Assembly: GCA_030150305.1 (NCBI GenBank)
Contig: JASLGD010000396.1
Location: forward strand, 1-22,563
DNA: 22,563 nt
Direction: 5' to 3'
DNA from: Caldimonas sp.
GTDB lineage: Bacteria > Pseudomonadota > Gammaproteobacteria > Burkholderiales > Burkholderiaceae_C
The translations under genes and the position numbers were made by a program. This document shows, piece after piece, positions 1-7,689 of the stretch. Each line of letters begins with the position of its first letter. Within the stretch, counting starts at the first letter, position 1. The notes beneath the pieces were generated by a model, which did not search any database, had not been told where the DNA came from, and saw nothing but the letters and a program-made list of their open reading frames with translations.

Positions 1-546
1 GCACCGCGCCCGCCGCTCGCGGCGGCGCTCGCCGGCTGGCTCGCCTGGCGGCCGCTGGTCACGTCGCTGGCCGCGGCCACGGTGCTGGCAGTGGCGTTGA
101 ACATGGCGCTGCTGCGATCGTCGAAGCAGGAGCGGCTGATGGACGAGGCAGTCGCGAGCCACGTGCGCTCGACCGTCGGTCCGCACCTCGTCGACGTGCT
201 CTCGTCGGACCGCCACACCGTCAAGCCGTTCCTGTCGTCGAAGCTCGGCTTCTCGCCGCCGGTCGCCGAGCTGCCGCTGCCGGGCTCGGTCTTCGTCGGC
301 GGCCGCGTCGATTACCTCGACGGTCGGCCGGTCGCAGCGCTCGTGTACCGGCAAGGCGAGCACGTCGTCAATGCGTTCGTGTGGCCCGACTCCGGGGGCG
401 ACAGCAAGCCCGAGTTCGCCCAGCAGCGCGGCTACCGCATTGCCCACTGGTCGCAGGGCGGCATGCGCCACTGCGTGATCTCGGACCTCAACCGCGAGGA
501 GTTCGAGCGGCTGGTCGACGCGGTGCGCGCGACCGCGGCCGGCTGA
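1..546 (+). CDS. Membrane anti-sigma factor, C-terminal part (5' end outside window)
   Basis: The frame is open to the left edge, so the true start and the expected N-terminal zinc-binding anti-sigma domain lie outside the window. A hydrophobic segment (about codons 18-37, rich in L, A and V) is followed by a soluble domain of about 145 residues. Its second half, with the FVWP, RGYRIAHWSQGGM and ISDLNREEF stretches, is typical of the transmembrane anti-sigma factors paired with ECF sigma factors in Betaproteobacteria. Such proteins hold the cognate sigma factor at the inner membrane and release it on an envelope or oxidative signal. A sigma factor gene is expected just upstream but cannot be seen. 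The first ATG, at position 103, lies inside the membrane segment and is unlikely to be the start. The family call rests on recognised sequence character, not on a search. Confidence 0.75.
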   Translation, partial: APRPPLAAALAGWLAWRPLVTSLAAATVLAVALNMALLRSSKQERLMDEAVASHVRSTVGPHLVDVLSSDRHTVKPFLSSKLGFSPPVAELPLPGSVFVGGRVDYLDGRPVAALVYRQGEHVVNAFVWPDSGGDSKPEFAQQRGYRIAHWSQGGMRHCVISDLNREEFERLVDAVRATAAG

Positions 547-764
547 AGCGCCGCGCGTCGTGCGATCGCGGTGGGCGTTGTTTCCTTCCGCGGTGCTGTA
601 CCGCGCCGAGGCGGCGATCGGGTAGCTGCGGCGCGGCCGCGATCGTCGCGGCGTCCACAGTCGAGAGGACCGTCCCCCTGCCGAGGGATGGGTTGCGCGT
701 GCGCAGCGGGTTCCACTTGCCGCTCGCGCTTCACGGAGCGCCGGCCTCAACCCTGGAGAAGACC

Positions 765-983
765 ATGCTCAAGTCCTTCGAGCCGCGGCGAGACGGCGGC
801 CTGCTGATCGCGCTCGTCGTCGCCGCTGCGCTTGCCGTCAACGCCGCGACGCATCGAGCGGAGGCCGCGGGCGACGTCGCCAGCGGCCCGACCCCCGCGC
901 CGGAGTCGGCGGCCGAAGTCGTGTCGCCGGCGATCGACTACTTCAACGCCGTTGGCCAGGCCACGGCAGCGGCCGAGCCCTGA
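765..983 (+). CDS. Small exported or membrane-anchored hypothetical protein (72 aa)
   Basis: An ATG at 765 follows a good ribosome binding site (TGGAGAAG, 754-761). The product starts with a short basic region, then a hydrophobic stretch (about residues 14-29, LLIALVVAAALAV) and an alanine/proline-rich polar tail with AEAAG, which could be a signal peptidase site. It could be a secreted peptide or a single-span membrane protein with a periplasmic tail. It is not recognised as any family. It lies 218 bases after the anti-sigma gene on the same strand and could be part of that stress regulon, but no promoter was identified. Coding status rests on the ribosome binding site and signal-like N-terminus only. 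Confidence 0.5.
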   Translation: MLKSFEPRRDGGLLIALVVAAALAVNAATHRAEAAGDVASGPTPAPESAAEVVSPAIDYFNAVGQATAAAEP

Positions 984-1020
984 GCTCTGCGTGCGCCCGC
1001 ACGCGAGCGATCGCGGGCGC

Positions 1021-1067
1021 GCCCGTTGCCAGCGAAGCCCGTTCCAGCGGAGCCCGTCGCCAACGTC
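1021..1067 (+). repeat. Three-copy 15-16 bp tandem repeat upstream of the importer operon
   Basis: Three consecutive units begin GCCCGTTGCCAGCG (1021), GCCCGTTCCAGCGG (1037) and GCCCGTCGCCAACG (1052). They sit in the 209-base spacer between the small exported protein gene and the enoyl-CoA hydratase-like gene. The units differ by point changes and one base of length. The spacer is where the operon promoter should lie, so the repeat could be a multi-site protein-binding region or simply slippage-prone DNA. I see no clear -35/-10 pair in this spacer. Confidence 0.5.
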
Positions 1068-1192
1068 GCTTGGCGCGTCGACCGGCGCCGCGCCTCGGCG
1101 TTCGCGCCGCAGCGGACATCCGGGCTACCCCGATGCAGCGCCGGCCGACCGGCGCCTACGATCGGCTGCTTCTCCTCGCCACGGAAACTCAA

Positions 1193-1975
1193 TTGGCAGA
1201 CATCCTGGTGCGCCGCGACGGCGGCATCGGCACCCTCGTCTTCTCGAATCTCGAGAAGCACAACGCGATGACGGCCGAGATGTGGGAGCGCCTGCCGGCC
1301 CGCATCGACGAGCTCGACCGCGACCCCGACATCCGCGTCATCGTGCTCGCCGGCGACGGCGACAAGGCGTTCGTGTCGGGCGCCGACGTCTCGCAGTTCG
1401 GCGCCCACCGCAGCGAGCCGGCGGCGCAGCAGCGCTACAACGACGTCGTCGAAGCCGCGTACCGGTCGCCGGCGCGCGCGCGCAAGCCCGTGCTCGCGCA
1501 GATCCGCGGCATCTGCTTCGGCGGCGGCCTCGGCCTCGCCGCCGCTTGCGACCTGCGCGTCTGCGCCGACGACGCGCGCTTTCGCATGCCGGCCGGGCGG
1601 CTAGGCCTCGGCTACAGCCAGGCCGGCGTGCATCGCTTCCTCTCGCTCGTCGGCGTGCAGAACACGTTCGACCTGTTCTACACGGCGCGGATCTTCGATG
1701 CCGCCGAGGCGCTGCGGATCGGCTTCGTCTGTCGCGTCGTACCGGCGGCTTCGCTCGAGGCTGCCGTGCGCGAGCTCGCCGGAACGATCGCCGAGAACGC
1801 GCCGCTCACGATGGAGGCGACCAAGGCGACGGTCAACGCCTGGCTGCGCGATCCAGGCGACGCCCACGACGCCGGCGCGCAGGCGGCGATCGACCGCTGC
1901 AACCGCAGCGACGACTACCGCGAAGGCGTGCGCGCGTTCGCGGAGAAGCGCAAGCCCGTCTTCGCGCGCCGCTAG
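1193..1975 (+). CDS. Enoyl-CoA hydratase/isomerase (crotonase) family protein, catalytic Glu pair absent
   Basis: The product is a 260-residue crotonase-fold protein if a TTG start at 1193 is used. This gives the usual family N-terminus (ILVRRDGGIGTLVFSNLEKHNAM) and length, with GGAAA 6 bases upstream. An in-frame ATG at 1133 would add 20 atypical residues. CoA/oxyanion-hole elements are present: SGADV (about 62-66) and GGGLGLAAACD (about 110-120). Aligned to rat mitochondrial enoyl-CoA hydratase, Glu144 becomes Gly114 and Glu164 becomes Ala134, so standard hydration is unlikely. The ARLGLGY-like signature (AGRLGLGY) marks a subfamily with this substitution. It may act as an isomerase, lyase or hydrolase on an acyl-CoA. 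It is the first gene of a tight operon with an ABC importer and a CoA-transferase, so its substrate is probably a CoA ester made from the imported compound. Confidence 0.85.
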   Translation: MADILVRRDGGIGTLVFSNLEKHNAMTAEMWERLPARIDELDRDPDIRVIVLAGDGDKAFVSGADVSQFGAHRSEPAAQQRYNDVVEAAYRSPARARKPVLAQIRGICFGGGLGLAAACDLRVCADDARFRMPAGRLGLGYSQAGVHRFLSLVGVQNTFDLFYTARIFDAAEALRIGFVCRVVPAASLEAAVRELAGTIAENAPLTMEATKATVNAWLRDPGDAHDAGAQAAIDRCNRSDDYREGVRAFAEKRKPVFARR

Positions 1976-2000
1976 TCCCGGCCTGAACCAGGAGCACCCG

Positions 2001-3047
2001 ATGACGATGGCGACCCGCTCGATCCGTCTTGCCCTCGCGGCCGCCGTCGCCGCGCTGGCGCTGCCCGCGCTCGCGCAGATGGCGCCGTGGGAGCAGGCGC
2101 TCTACGACGCGGCGAAGAAGGAAGGCCAGTTCACGGTCTACACCGCGCACTACGACACCGAGACGATCGCCGACATCTGCGCCGCGTTCGACCGCAGGTA
2201 TCCCGGCGTCAAGTGCAACTTCGTGCGCACGACGGCGCAGGTCGCGTTCCAGCGGCTGCAGCAGGACCTGAAGGCGAACCTCGCGGTCGCGTCGGTGTTC
2301 AGCAGCACCGACATCAGCCACTACCCCGAGCTGAAGAAGAGCGGCACGCTGATGGCGTACCAGCCGCACAACCTCGCCAACATGGTCGACTCGCTCAAGC
2401 AGTACAACGACAAGGACAACCAGTACTGGGTGACGGCGGCCGCGCTCGTCGCCATCTGCTACAACACCGCGCTCGTCGCCGAGAAGGACGCGCCCAAGCG
2501 CTGGACCGACCTGCTCGATCCGAAGTGGAAGGACAAGGTGGCGATCGGCCACCCCGCGTTCAGCGGCTACGTCGGCACGTGGACCGTGCAGATGCGCAAG
2601 CTCTACGGCTGGCAGTACTTCGAGAAGCTCGAGAAGAACAAGCCGCAGATCGGCCGTTCGATCAACGACACGGTGACGATGCTCAACGCCAAGGAGCGCT
2701 GGGTCGCCGCCGGGCCCGAAGCGACGACGCTGCTCAGCCGCGACAAGGGCAACCCGCTCGCCGTCGTCTACCCGGCCGACGGCGCGCTGCTGATGGTCTC
2801 CGAGACCGGCATCCCGAAGAACGCGCCGGCGCCCAACGCCGCCAAGCTCTTCGTCGAGTTCCTGCTCGACAAGACGGCTGCCGAGGTGCAGGTGAAGGAC
2901 CATTCGCTGGCGGTCGTCAAGGGCGTCAAGCCCGCCGCGGGCGCCAAGCCGCTCGAGGAGATCAAGGTGATCCGGCCGACCGAGGAGGAGATCGCCAAGG
3001 GCATCCCGGAAGTGAAGGAACAGTTCCGCGACACCTTCGGCATCTGA
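2001..3047 (+). CDS. ABC transporter periplasmic binding protein, Fe(III)/AfuA-FbpA type
   Basis: The 348-residue product starts at an ATG with AGGAGC at 1990-1995. A clear signal peptide (MTMATRSIRLALAAAVAALALPALAQ) gives cleavage near residue 25. The mature part shows the type II periplasmic binding-protein pattern (GQFTVYTAHYDTETI near the N-terminus, then the VYPADGALLMV and NAPNAAKLFVEFLLD-like region), as in cluster-1 solute receptors annotated for iron(III), thiamine or phosphonate. The paired iron-binding tyrosines of FbpA are not obvious, so binding of free ferric ion is uncertain. An organic anion or a metal chelate fits better beside the CoA-transferase and crotonase genes. It is 25 bases after the crotonase gene and 13 before the permease, clearly in the same operon. 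Confidence 0.9.
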   Translation: MTMATRSIRLALAAAVAALALPALAQMAPWEQALYDAAKKEGQFTVYTAHYDTETIADICAAFDRRYPGVKCNFVRTTAQVAFQRLQQDLKANLAVASVFSSTDISHYPELKKSGTLMAYQPHNLANMVDSLKQYNDKDNQYWVTAAALVAICYNTALVAEKDAPKRWTDLLDPKWKDKVAIGHPAFSGYVGTWTVQMRKLYGWQYFEKLEKNKPQIGRSINDTVTMLNAKERWVAAGPEATTLLSRDKGNPLAVVYPADGALLMVSETGIPKNAPAPNAAKLFVEFLLDKTAAEVQVKDHSLAVVKGVKPAAGAKPLEEIKVIRPTEEEIAKGIPEVKEQFRDTFGI

Positions 3048-3060
3048 GCACGCGCGCGTC

Positions 3061-4809
3061 GTGAGCGCACGACCCGACGCCGCAACGCTCGCGCCCGCGC
3101 CCGCGGTCGGGCTGCGGCGGCGCTGGCGCGACGTCGACAAGACGGGCTGGGTCTGGCTCGTCGCGATCGCGTTGCTGCTGCTGCTCGTCGTCAACCCGCT
3201 GCTGCGGCTCGTCGTCGTGAGCTTCCAGCAGCCGGACGGCAGCTTCACCGTCGCGAACTACGTCTCTGCGTACAGCCGCGTGCGCTATCTCGAAGCTCTG
3301 GGCAACTCGCTCGTGCTCGGCGTCTCGGCGGGAACGCTCTGCCTGCTGTTCGGCGTGCCGCTCGCGTGGGCGCTGTCGCGCACCGACATGCCGGGCAAGG
3401 GCCTCGTCTGGGTCTCGATCCTCGGCACCTTCATCATCCCGCCGTACCTCGGCGCGGTCGGCTGGATCCTGCTCGCCGGGCCGAACGCAGGCTGGCTCAA
3501 CCGCGCCGCGATCGCGTTGACGGGCGCCGACAAGGGACCGTTCAACATCTATTCGATGCCGGGGCTCGTCCTCGTCACCGCGTGCTACAGCTTCCCGTAC
3601 GTCTTCATGTTCACGAAGTCGGCGCTCGACCTCGTCTCCTCCGAGATGGAGGACGCCGCCAACATCCTCGGCGCCGGGACGCTCAGGACGATGCGCTCGG
3701 TGACGCTGCCGCTCGTGCTGCCGGCGCTGCTCGGCGCGTTCATCCTCGTCTTCCTCGAGGCCATCGCGCTGTTCGGCTCGCCGGCGCTGCTCGCGCTGCC
3801 CGGGCGCTTCCACGTCGTTACGACGCAGCTCTGGCAGTTCTTCGAATATCCGCCCAAGGTCGGCGTCGCCGCCGCCTACGCGATGCCGCTGCTCTGCGTG
3901 ACGGTGCTGCTCTTCTGGGTGCAGCGACGCCTGACGAGCCGAAAGGGCTACGTCGCGCTCACCGGCAAGGGCGGCGAGCGGCGGCCGGTGCGACTCGGCG
4001 CTTGGAAGTGGCCGCTGCTCGCTTACTGCCTGCTCGTCTGCACGCTCTCTTTCTTCATGCCGATGGTCGTCATCTGCCAGGCGGCGTTCGCGAAGGCGTG
4101 GGGGCGCGGCTTCTCGCTCGACAACGTGACGCTCGCCAACCTGCGCTTCACGCTGTTCGAGAACACGCTGACGAGGAACGCCACCATCCACACCTTCGTC
4201 TACGCCGGCGCGGCAGCGCTGATCGCGGTGCTGCTCGCGATGGTCGTCGCCTACATCGTGCACCGCGAGCTCGTCGGCCGGCGCATCGGCGGTGCGCTCT
4301 CGTTCCTGACGATGGCGCCGTTCGTGATTCCCGGCATCGTGCTGGCGATCGGCTTCTACGCCGCCTACACGCACGCGCCGCTGCTGCTGTACGGCACGGC
4401 GTGGATCCTGATCCTCGCCTACGCGACGCGCTTTTTGCCGATCGCCTACGCGAACAGCGCGGCGTCGATCCGCAGCATCCACCCCGAGCTCGAGGACGCG
4501 GTGCGCATCCTCGGCGGCACGCGGCTCACGGCAGTGCGCCGGGTCGTGCTGCCGCTCCTGAAGCGCAGCCTCGCCGGCGCCTTCATCCTCGTCTTCATCC
4601 CCGGCACGCGCGAGCTGAGCTCGGCGATCTTCCTCTACTCGATCAACACGCAGGTGCTCTCGGTGCTCCTGTTCGACAAGAGCGACGAGGGCAACTTCGA
4701 GTCGCTGGCGTCGATCGGCCTCGTTCTCGTCGTCATCACGGTCGCGCTGATCCTGGTCGGCTTTCGCCTGCTCGGCCGCGACTTCATGCTGCGCAGGACC
4801 GCGGCATGA
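3061..4809 (+). CDS. ABC transporter permease, fused double domain (FbpB-type)
   Basis: This 582-residue inner-membrane protein has two binding-protein-dependent permease (MetI-like) halves of about 290 residues each. Each half carries the EAA loop that docks on the ATPase: EDAANILGAG at about 197-206 and EDAVRILGG at about 479-487. Around 12 hydrophobic segments alternate along the chain, as in FbpB and ThiP, so a single polypeptide replaces a permease dimer. The start is a GTG at 3061, 13 bases after the binding-protein gene; the ribosome binding site is weak, suggesting translational coupling. The stop codon (4807-4809) overlaps an ATG at 4806 that opens a 27-codon frame leading to the ATPase gene. 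Function as the membrane channel of the neighbouring importer is secure; the substrate is not known. Confidence 0.92.
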   Translation: MSARPDAATLAPAPAVGLRRRWRDVDKTGWVWLVAIALLLLLVVNPLLRLVVVSFQQPDGSFTVANYVSAYSRVRYLEALGNSLVLGVSAGTLCLLFGVPLAWALSRTDMPGKGLVWVSILGTFIIPPYLGAVGWILLAGPNAGWLNRAAIALTGADKGPFNIYSMPGLVLVTACYSFPYVFMFTKSALDLVSSEMEDAANILGAGTLRTMRSVTLPLVLPALLGAFILVFLEAIALFGSPALLALPGRFHVVTTQLWQFFEYPPKVGVAAAYAMPLLCVTVLLFWVQRRLTSRKGYVALTGKGGERRPVRLGAWKWPLLAYCLLVCTLSFFMPMVVICQAAFAKAWGRGFSLDNVTLANLRFTLFENTLTRNATIHTFVYAGAAALIAVLLAMVVAYIVHRELVGRRIGGALSFLTMAPFVIPGIVLAIGFYAAYTHAPLLLYGTAWILILAYATRFLPIAYANSAASIRSIHPELEDAVRILGGTRLTAVRRVVLPLLKRSLAGAFILVFIPGTRELSSAIFLYSINTQVLSVLLFDKSDEGNFESLASIGLVLVVITVALILVGFRLLGRDFMLRRTAA

Positions 4810-4889
4810 GCGACCCCGCACGGCCGCTCCGAAGGGGACGTTCCGTCCCGCTCGGCGGGACCGGCCGCACGCCGAGGGTGCACCGATGA
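4806..4889 (+). CDS. Possible 27-aa translationally coupled mini-gene between permease and ATPase
   Basis: An ATG at 4806 overlaps the permease stop (ATGA), and the frame ends in a TGA at 4887-4889 that overlaps the ATPase start (ATGA). AGGA at 4795-4798 is well placed for the first ATG. The predicted peptide has 7 arginines in 27 residues, two coded by AGG and two by CGA, codons rarely used in the neighbouring genes. Five of 27 codons end in A or T, more than in the adjacent genes. It has no recognisable domain or signal peptide. It may be a leader-like coupling device rather than a gene for a functional peptide, or the two overlaps may be coincidental. Confidence 0.3.
   Translation: MSDPARPLRRGRSVPLGGTGRTPRVHR
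4835..4860 (+). promoter_or_regulatory. Two overlapping, mutually exclusive hairpins in permease-ATPase junction
   Basis: GGGACG-TTC-CGTCCC (4835-4849) and TCCCGC-TCG-GCGGGA (4846-4860) are both perfect inverted repeats with 3-base loops. They share TCCC at 4846-4849, so an mRNA can form only one at a time. Both lie inside the 27-codon frame and end 14 bases before the ATPase ribosome binding site (GAGGG, 4874-4878). They could set ATPase expression relative to permease or protect an mRNA end. No T-run follows, so they are not a standard intrinsic terminator. Confidence 0.45.
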
Positions 4890-5953
4890 GCCTGGTGCTG
4901 CGCCACGTCTCGCGCGCGTTCGGCGGCGTCGCCGCGGTCGACGACTTCAACCTCGCGCTCGAGGAGGGCGAGCTCGTTTCGCTGCTCGGCCCGTCGGGCT
5001 GCGGCAAGACGACGACCCTGCGCATGATCGCCGGCTTCCTCGCACCGACGGCTGGGACGATCGAGATGGACGGCGAGGTGATCTCGTCGCCCGAGTCGGT
5101 GCTGCCGCCCGAGCGGCGGCGCATGTCGATGATCTTCCAGAGCTATGCGATCTGGCCGAACATGACCGTCGCCGAGAATGTCGGCTTCGGCCTCGAGCTG
5201 AGGAAGCTCGCGAGCGGCGAGATCCGCCGCCGCGTCGACGAGATCCTCGGCGTCGTCCAGCTCGGCGCGCTGCGCGACCGCTACCCGGCCGAGCTGAGCG
5301 GCGGCCAGCAGCAGCGCGTCGCGCTGGCGCGCTCGATCGTCGTCAAGCCCGCGCTGCTGCTGCTCGACGAGCCGCTCTCCAACCTCGACGCCAACCTGCG
5401 CGAGGAGATGCGCTTCGAGATCCGCCGCCTGCACGACGAGTTCAGGATCGCGATGGTCTACGTCACGCACGACCAGGCCGAGGCGATGGTGACGTCGGAC
5501 CGCATCGTCGTCATGGACAAGGGACGCATCGAGCAGATCGACGCGCCGTTCGAGCTGTACGCGCGGCCACGCACCCGCTTCGTCGCCGGCTTCATCGGCC
5601 GCACCAACTTCCTCGAGGGGATGCCCGGCGCGCACGGCGTCGACTTCGGCGCGTTCGCGGTCGCGCCGGAAGCGCTCGGCGTCGATGCGCGGCGGCGCGA
5701 GCCGGTCGTGGTCTCGCTGCGGCCGCAAAGCGTCCACCTGCTGCGCGGCGACCCCGCTGCGGCTCCCGGCCGCTGTCGCGCGCGCGGCGTCGTGCAGCGC
5801 CGCTCGTACCTCGGCGAATACTGGGACTACCAGGTGCTGCTGCAAGGCGCGAGCGAGCCGCTGCGCGTCAGCACGCGCGCGCACGAGGTGCACGAGGCGG
5901 GCGACGCGGTCGTCGTCGACATCGACCCCGCGCAGCTCACCGTCCTGCCCTGA
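4886..5953 (+). CDS. ABC transporter ATPase, Fe(III)/polyamine (FbpC/PotA) type
   Basis: The 355-residue product has all motifs of an active import ATPase: Walker A GPSGCGKTT (35-43), Q-loop Gln85, signature LSGGQQQR (137-144), Walker B LLLLDE (157-162) and switch His195. The C-terminal third (about 240-355) resembles a TOBE regulatory domain as found in FbpC, PotA and UgpC. It powers transport through the fused permease encoded just upstream. The ATG start has GAGGG 7 bases upstream, and translation may be coupled to the short frame that ends on it. The CoA-transferase gene begins 19 bases after its stop, so expression continues into that gene. Confidence 0.95.
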   Translation: MSLVLRHVSRAFGGVAAVDDFNLALEEGELVSLLGPSGCGKTTTLRMIAGFLAPTAGTIEMDGEVISSPESVLPPERRRMSMIFQSYAIWPNMTVAENVGFGLELRKLASGEIRRRVDEILGVVQLGALRDRYPAELSGGQQQRVALARSIVVKPALLLLDEPLSNLDANLREEMRFEIRRLHDEFRIAMVYVTHDQAEAMVTSDRIVVMDKGRIEQIDAPFELYARPRTRFVAGFIGRTNFLEGMPGAHGVDFGAFAVAPEALGVDARRREPVVVSLRPQSVHLLRGDPAAAPGRCRARGVVQRRSYLGEYWDYQVLLQGASEPLRVSTRAHEVHEAGDAVVVDIDPAQLTVLP

Positions 5954-5972
5954 TCGAGGAGAGAGAACGACG

Positions 5973-7196
5973 ATGCCGCTCCCGCTCGAAGGCGTGAAGG
6001 TGCTCGACCTGACGAACGTCCAGGCCGGCCCGTACTGCACGATGGTGCTCGGCGACCTCGGCGCCGACGTCGTCAAGATCGAGGACTTTCCCGACGGCGA
6101 CGCGTCGCGCCGCTTCGATCCGAAGGTCAACGACGAGTCGTACTGCTTCGCGGTGCTCAACCGCAACAAGAAGAGCGTCGCGCTCGACATCAAGGAGACG
6201 CGCGGCAAGGAGGTGCTGCTCAAGCTCGCAGCCGCCGCCGACATCGTGACCGAGAACTTCCGGCCGGGCGTGGTGAAGAAGCTCGGCGTCGACTACGAGG
6301 CGCTCTGTCGCGTCAACCCGGCGCTGATCTACGCGTCGATGTCGGGCTTCGGCCAGACCGGACCGTACGGAACGAAGGGCGGCTTCGACATCATCGCGCA
6401 GGGCATGTCGGGGATCATGACGATGACCGGCGAGCCGAACGGGCGGCCGGCGAAGGTCGGCATCGCGATGAACGACATCGCGAGCGGCGTCACCTGCCTG
6501 TACGGCATCCTCGCCGCCTACATCGCGCGGCTGCGCACGGGAAAGGGCCAGTACCTCGAAACGTCGCTGCTCGAAGCCGGGCTGGCGTGGACGCCGTGGG
6601 AGTTCGGCGCGTTCTTCGGCGGCGGCGAGATTCCGACCGCCACCGGCAGCCGCCATCGCCGCTCGGCCCCGTACCAGGCGTACCGCACGCAGGACGGCCA
6701 CGTGACGCTCGGCGCGAGCAACGACAAGCTGTGGACCAACTTCTGCACCCTCGTGTGCGAGAAGCCCGAATGGCTCGGCGACGAGCGCTTCGCGACGGCG
6801 CCGGCACGGCTCGCGAACGTCGATGCGCTCGAGCGCGAGATCGAAGCTGTGTTCGCGGCGCATCCGACCGCGCACTGGGTCGCGAAGCTCGACGCCGCGC
6901 AGGTGCCCGCCGGGCCGGTGAACCGCTACGACCAGACGCTCGCCGACCCGCAGATCGCGGCACGCCGGATGGTGGTCGACATCGAGCATCCGAAGATCGG
7001 GCCGATGAAGACGATCGGCCTGCCGCTCAAGTCGAGCGGCGAGCTGACCGCGATCCGCCGCCCGGCGCCGTGGCTCGGCCAGCACACCGAGGAGGTGCTG
7101 CGCAGCCTCGGCTACGGCACGCGCGAGATCGAGGCGCTGTTCGCCGACGAGGTCGTCTACGACCGCTACCGCGAAGGCGCCGCATCGCCGCCGTGA
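5973..7196 (+). CDS. Class III CoA-transferase (CaiB/BaiF/formyl-CoA transferase family)
   Basis: This cytoplasmic enzyme of 407 residues, typical for the family, moves CoA between a donor acyl-CoA and an acceptor carboxylic acid through an aspartyl anhydride intermediate. The family start LEGVKVLDLTNVQAGPYCTMVLGDLGADVVKIE is clear, as are NRNKKSVALDIK and the ENFRPGV/SGFGQTGPY blocks. Asp168 in AMNDIASG aligns with catalytic Asp169 of Oxalobacter formyl-CoA transferase. A good ribosome binding site (GAGGAGAGAG) precedes the ATG. Position directly after the importer genes suggests that it activates the imported acid. The acceptor acid cannot be deduced; oxalate, carnitine, itaconate, mesaconate and arylsuccinate enzymes all share this fold. 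Confidence 0.92.
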   Translation: MPLPLEGVKVLDLTNVQAGPYCTMVLGDLGADVVKIEDFPDGDASRRFDPKVNDESYCFAVLNRNKKSVALDIKETRGKEVLLKLAAAADIVTENFRPGVVKKLGVDYEALCRVNPALIYASMSGFGQTGPYGTKGGFDIIAQGMSGIMTMTGEPNGRPAKVGIAMNDIASGVTCLYGILAAYIARLRTGKGQYLETSLLEAGLAWTPWEFGAFFGGGEIPTATGSRHRRSAPYQAYRTQDGHVTLGASNDKLWTNFCTLVCEKPEWLGDERFATAPARLANVDALEREIEAVFAAHPTAHWVAKLDAAQVPAGPVNRYDQTLADPQIAARRMVVDIEHPKIGPMKTIGLPLKSSGELTAIRRPAPWLGQHTEEVLRSLGYGTREIEALFADEVVYDRYREGAASPP

Positions 7197-7232
7197 GGCG
7201 GTGCGCGTCCGAGTGCCTGGAGACCCGACGAG

Positions 7233-7658
7233 ATGCCGATGCTGTTCGTCTACGGATCGCTGAAGCAGGGCTTCGCCAACGAGCACGTCAACTCCGGCCG
7301 CCGCTTGCCCGGCCGCTATCGCACGCACGAACGCCACGCGCTCTATCTCCTCGGTGCCGGCGAAGTGCCTTGCCTCGTCGTTCCGTCCGGCGTCGGCCAC
7401 CAGGTCGTCGGCGAGCTGTACGAGGTCGACGACGACCACCTTCGTCGCATGGATCGGCTCGAGCGCCTCGGCGAGCCGCAAGGCTACGAGCGCGCGGAGA
7501 TCGCCGTCGAGCGCTTCGACGTCGCGTCGTCGGCGCCGTTGCGTGCCCTCGTCTACGTCAGGCGGGAGGCGGCGATCGCCGCCGACGTGGCGCGCATCGG
7601 CCCGCTGCCCGAATACCTGCAAGAGCACGCGGTTCGCTTCCATTGGCGCGGCGCGTGA
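7233..7658 (+). CDS. Gamma-glutamylcyclotransferase-like (AIG2/GGACT fold) protein
   Basis: The product is a 141-residue cytoplasmic protein with the diagnostic N-terminal motif FVYGSLKQG (5-13) and the later block MDRLERLGEPQGYER (73-87). Glu77 is the likely catalytic acid/base of the gamma-glutamyl(amine)cyclotransferase family, which releases 5-oxoproline from gamma-glutamyl compounds. Length and motif spacing fit the bacterial AIG2-like members. The gene starts 36 bases after the CoA-transferase with TGGAGA upstream, so it is probably the last gene of the operon. It is convergent with the MFS gene. Its role beside a CoA-transferase is unclear; it could cleave a gamma-glutamylated intermediate, but this is speculative. 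Confidence 0.85.
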   Translation: MPMLFVYGSLKQGFANEHVNSGRRLPGRYRTHERHALYLLGAGEVPCLVVPSGVGHQVVGELYEVDDDHLRRMDRLERLGEPQGYERAEIAVERFDVASSAPLRALVYVRREAAIAADVARIGPLPEYLQEHAVRFHWRGA

Positions 7659-7689
7659 CCTTCGCGACAGGCGGCGGCGCGCACGTGAG

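Noticed and set aside
1133..1192. ATG start at 1133 for the crotonase-family gene
   Set aside because: It adds 20 residues unlike the family; the TTG at 1193 gives the usual N-terminus and length. It is not fully excluded.
2962..5124. 720-codon open frame on the minus strand opposite the permease gene
   Set aside because: It is very rich in Arg, Glu, Asp and His, without hydrophobic core patterns. It mirrors the GC-rich permease and ATPase codons, which carry clear family motifs.
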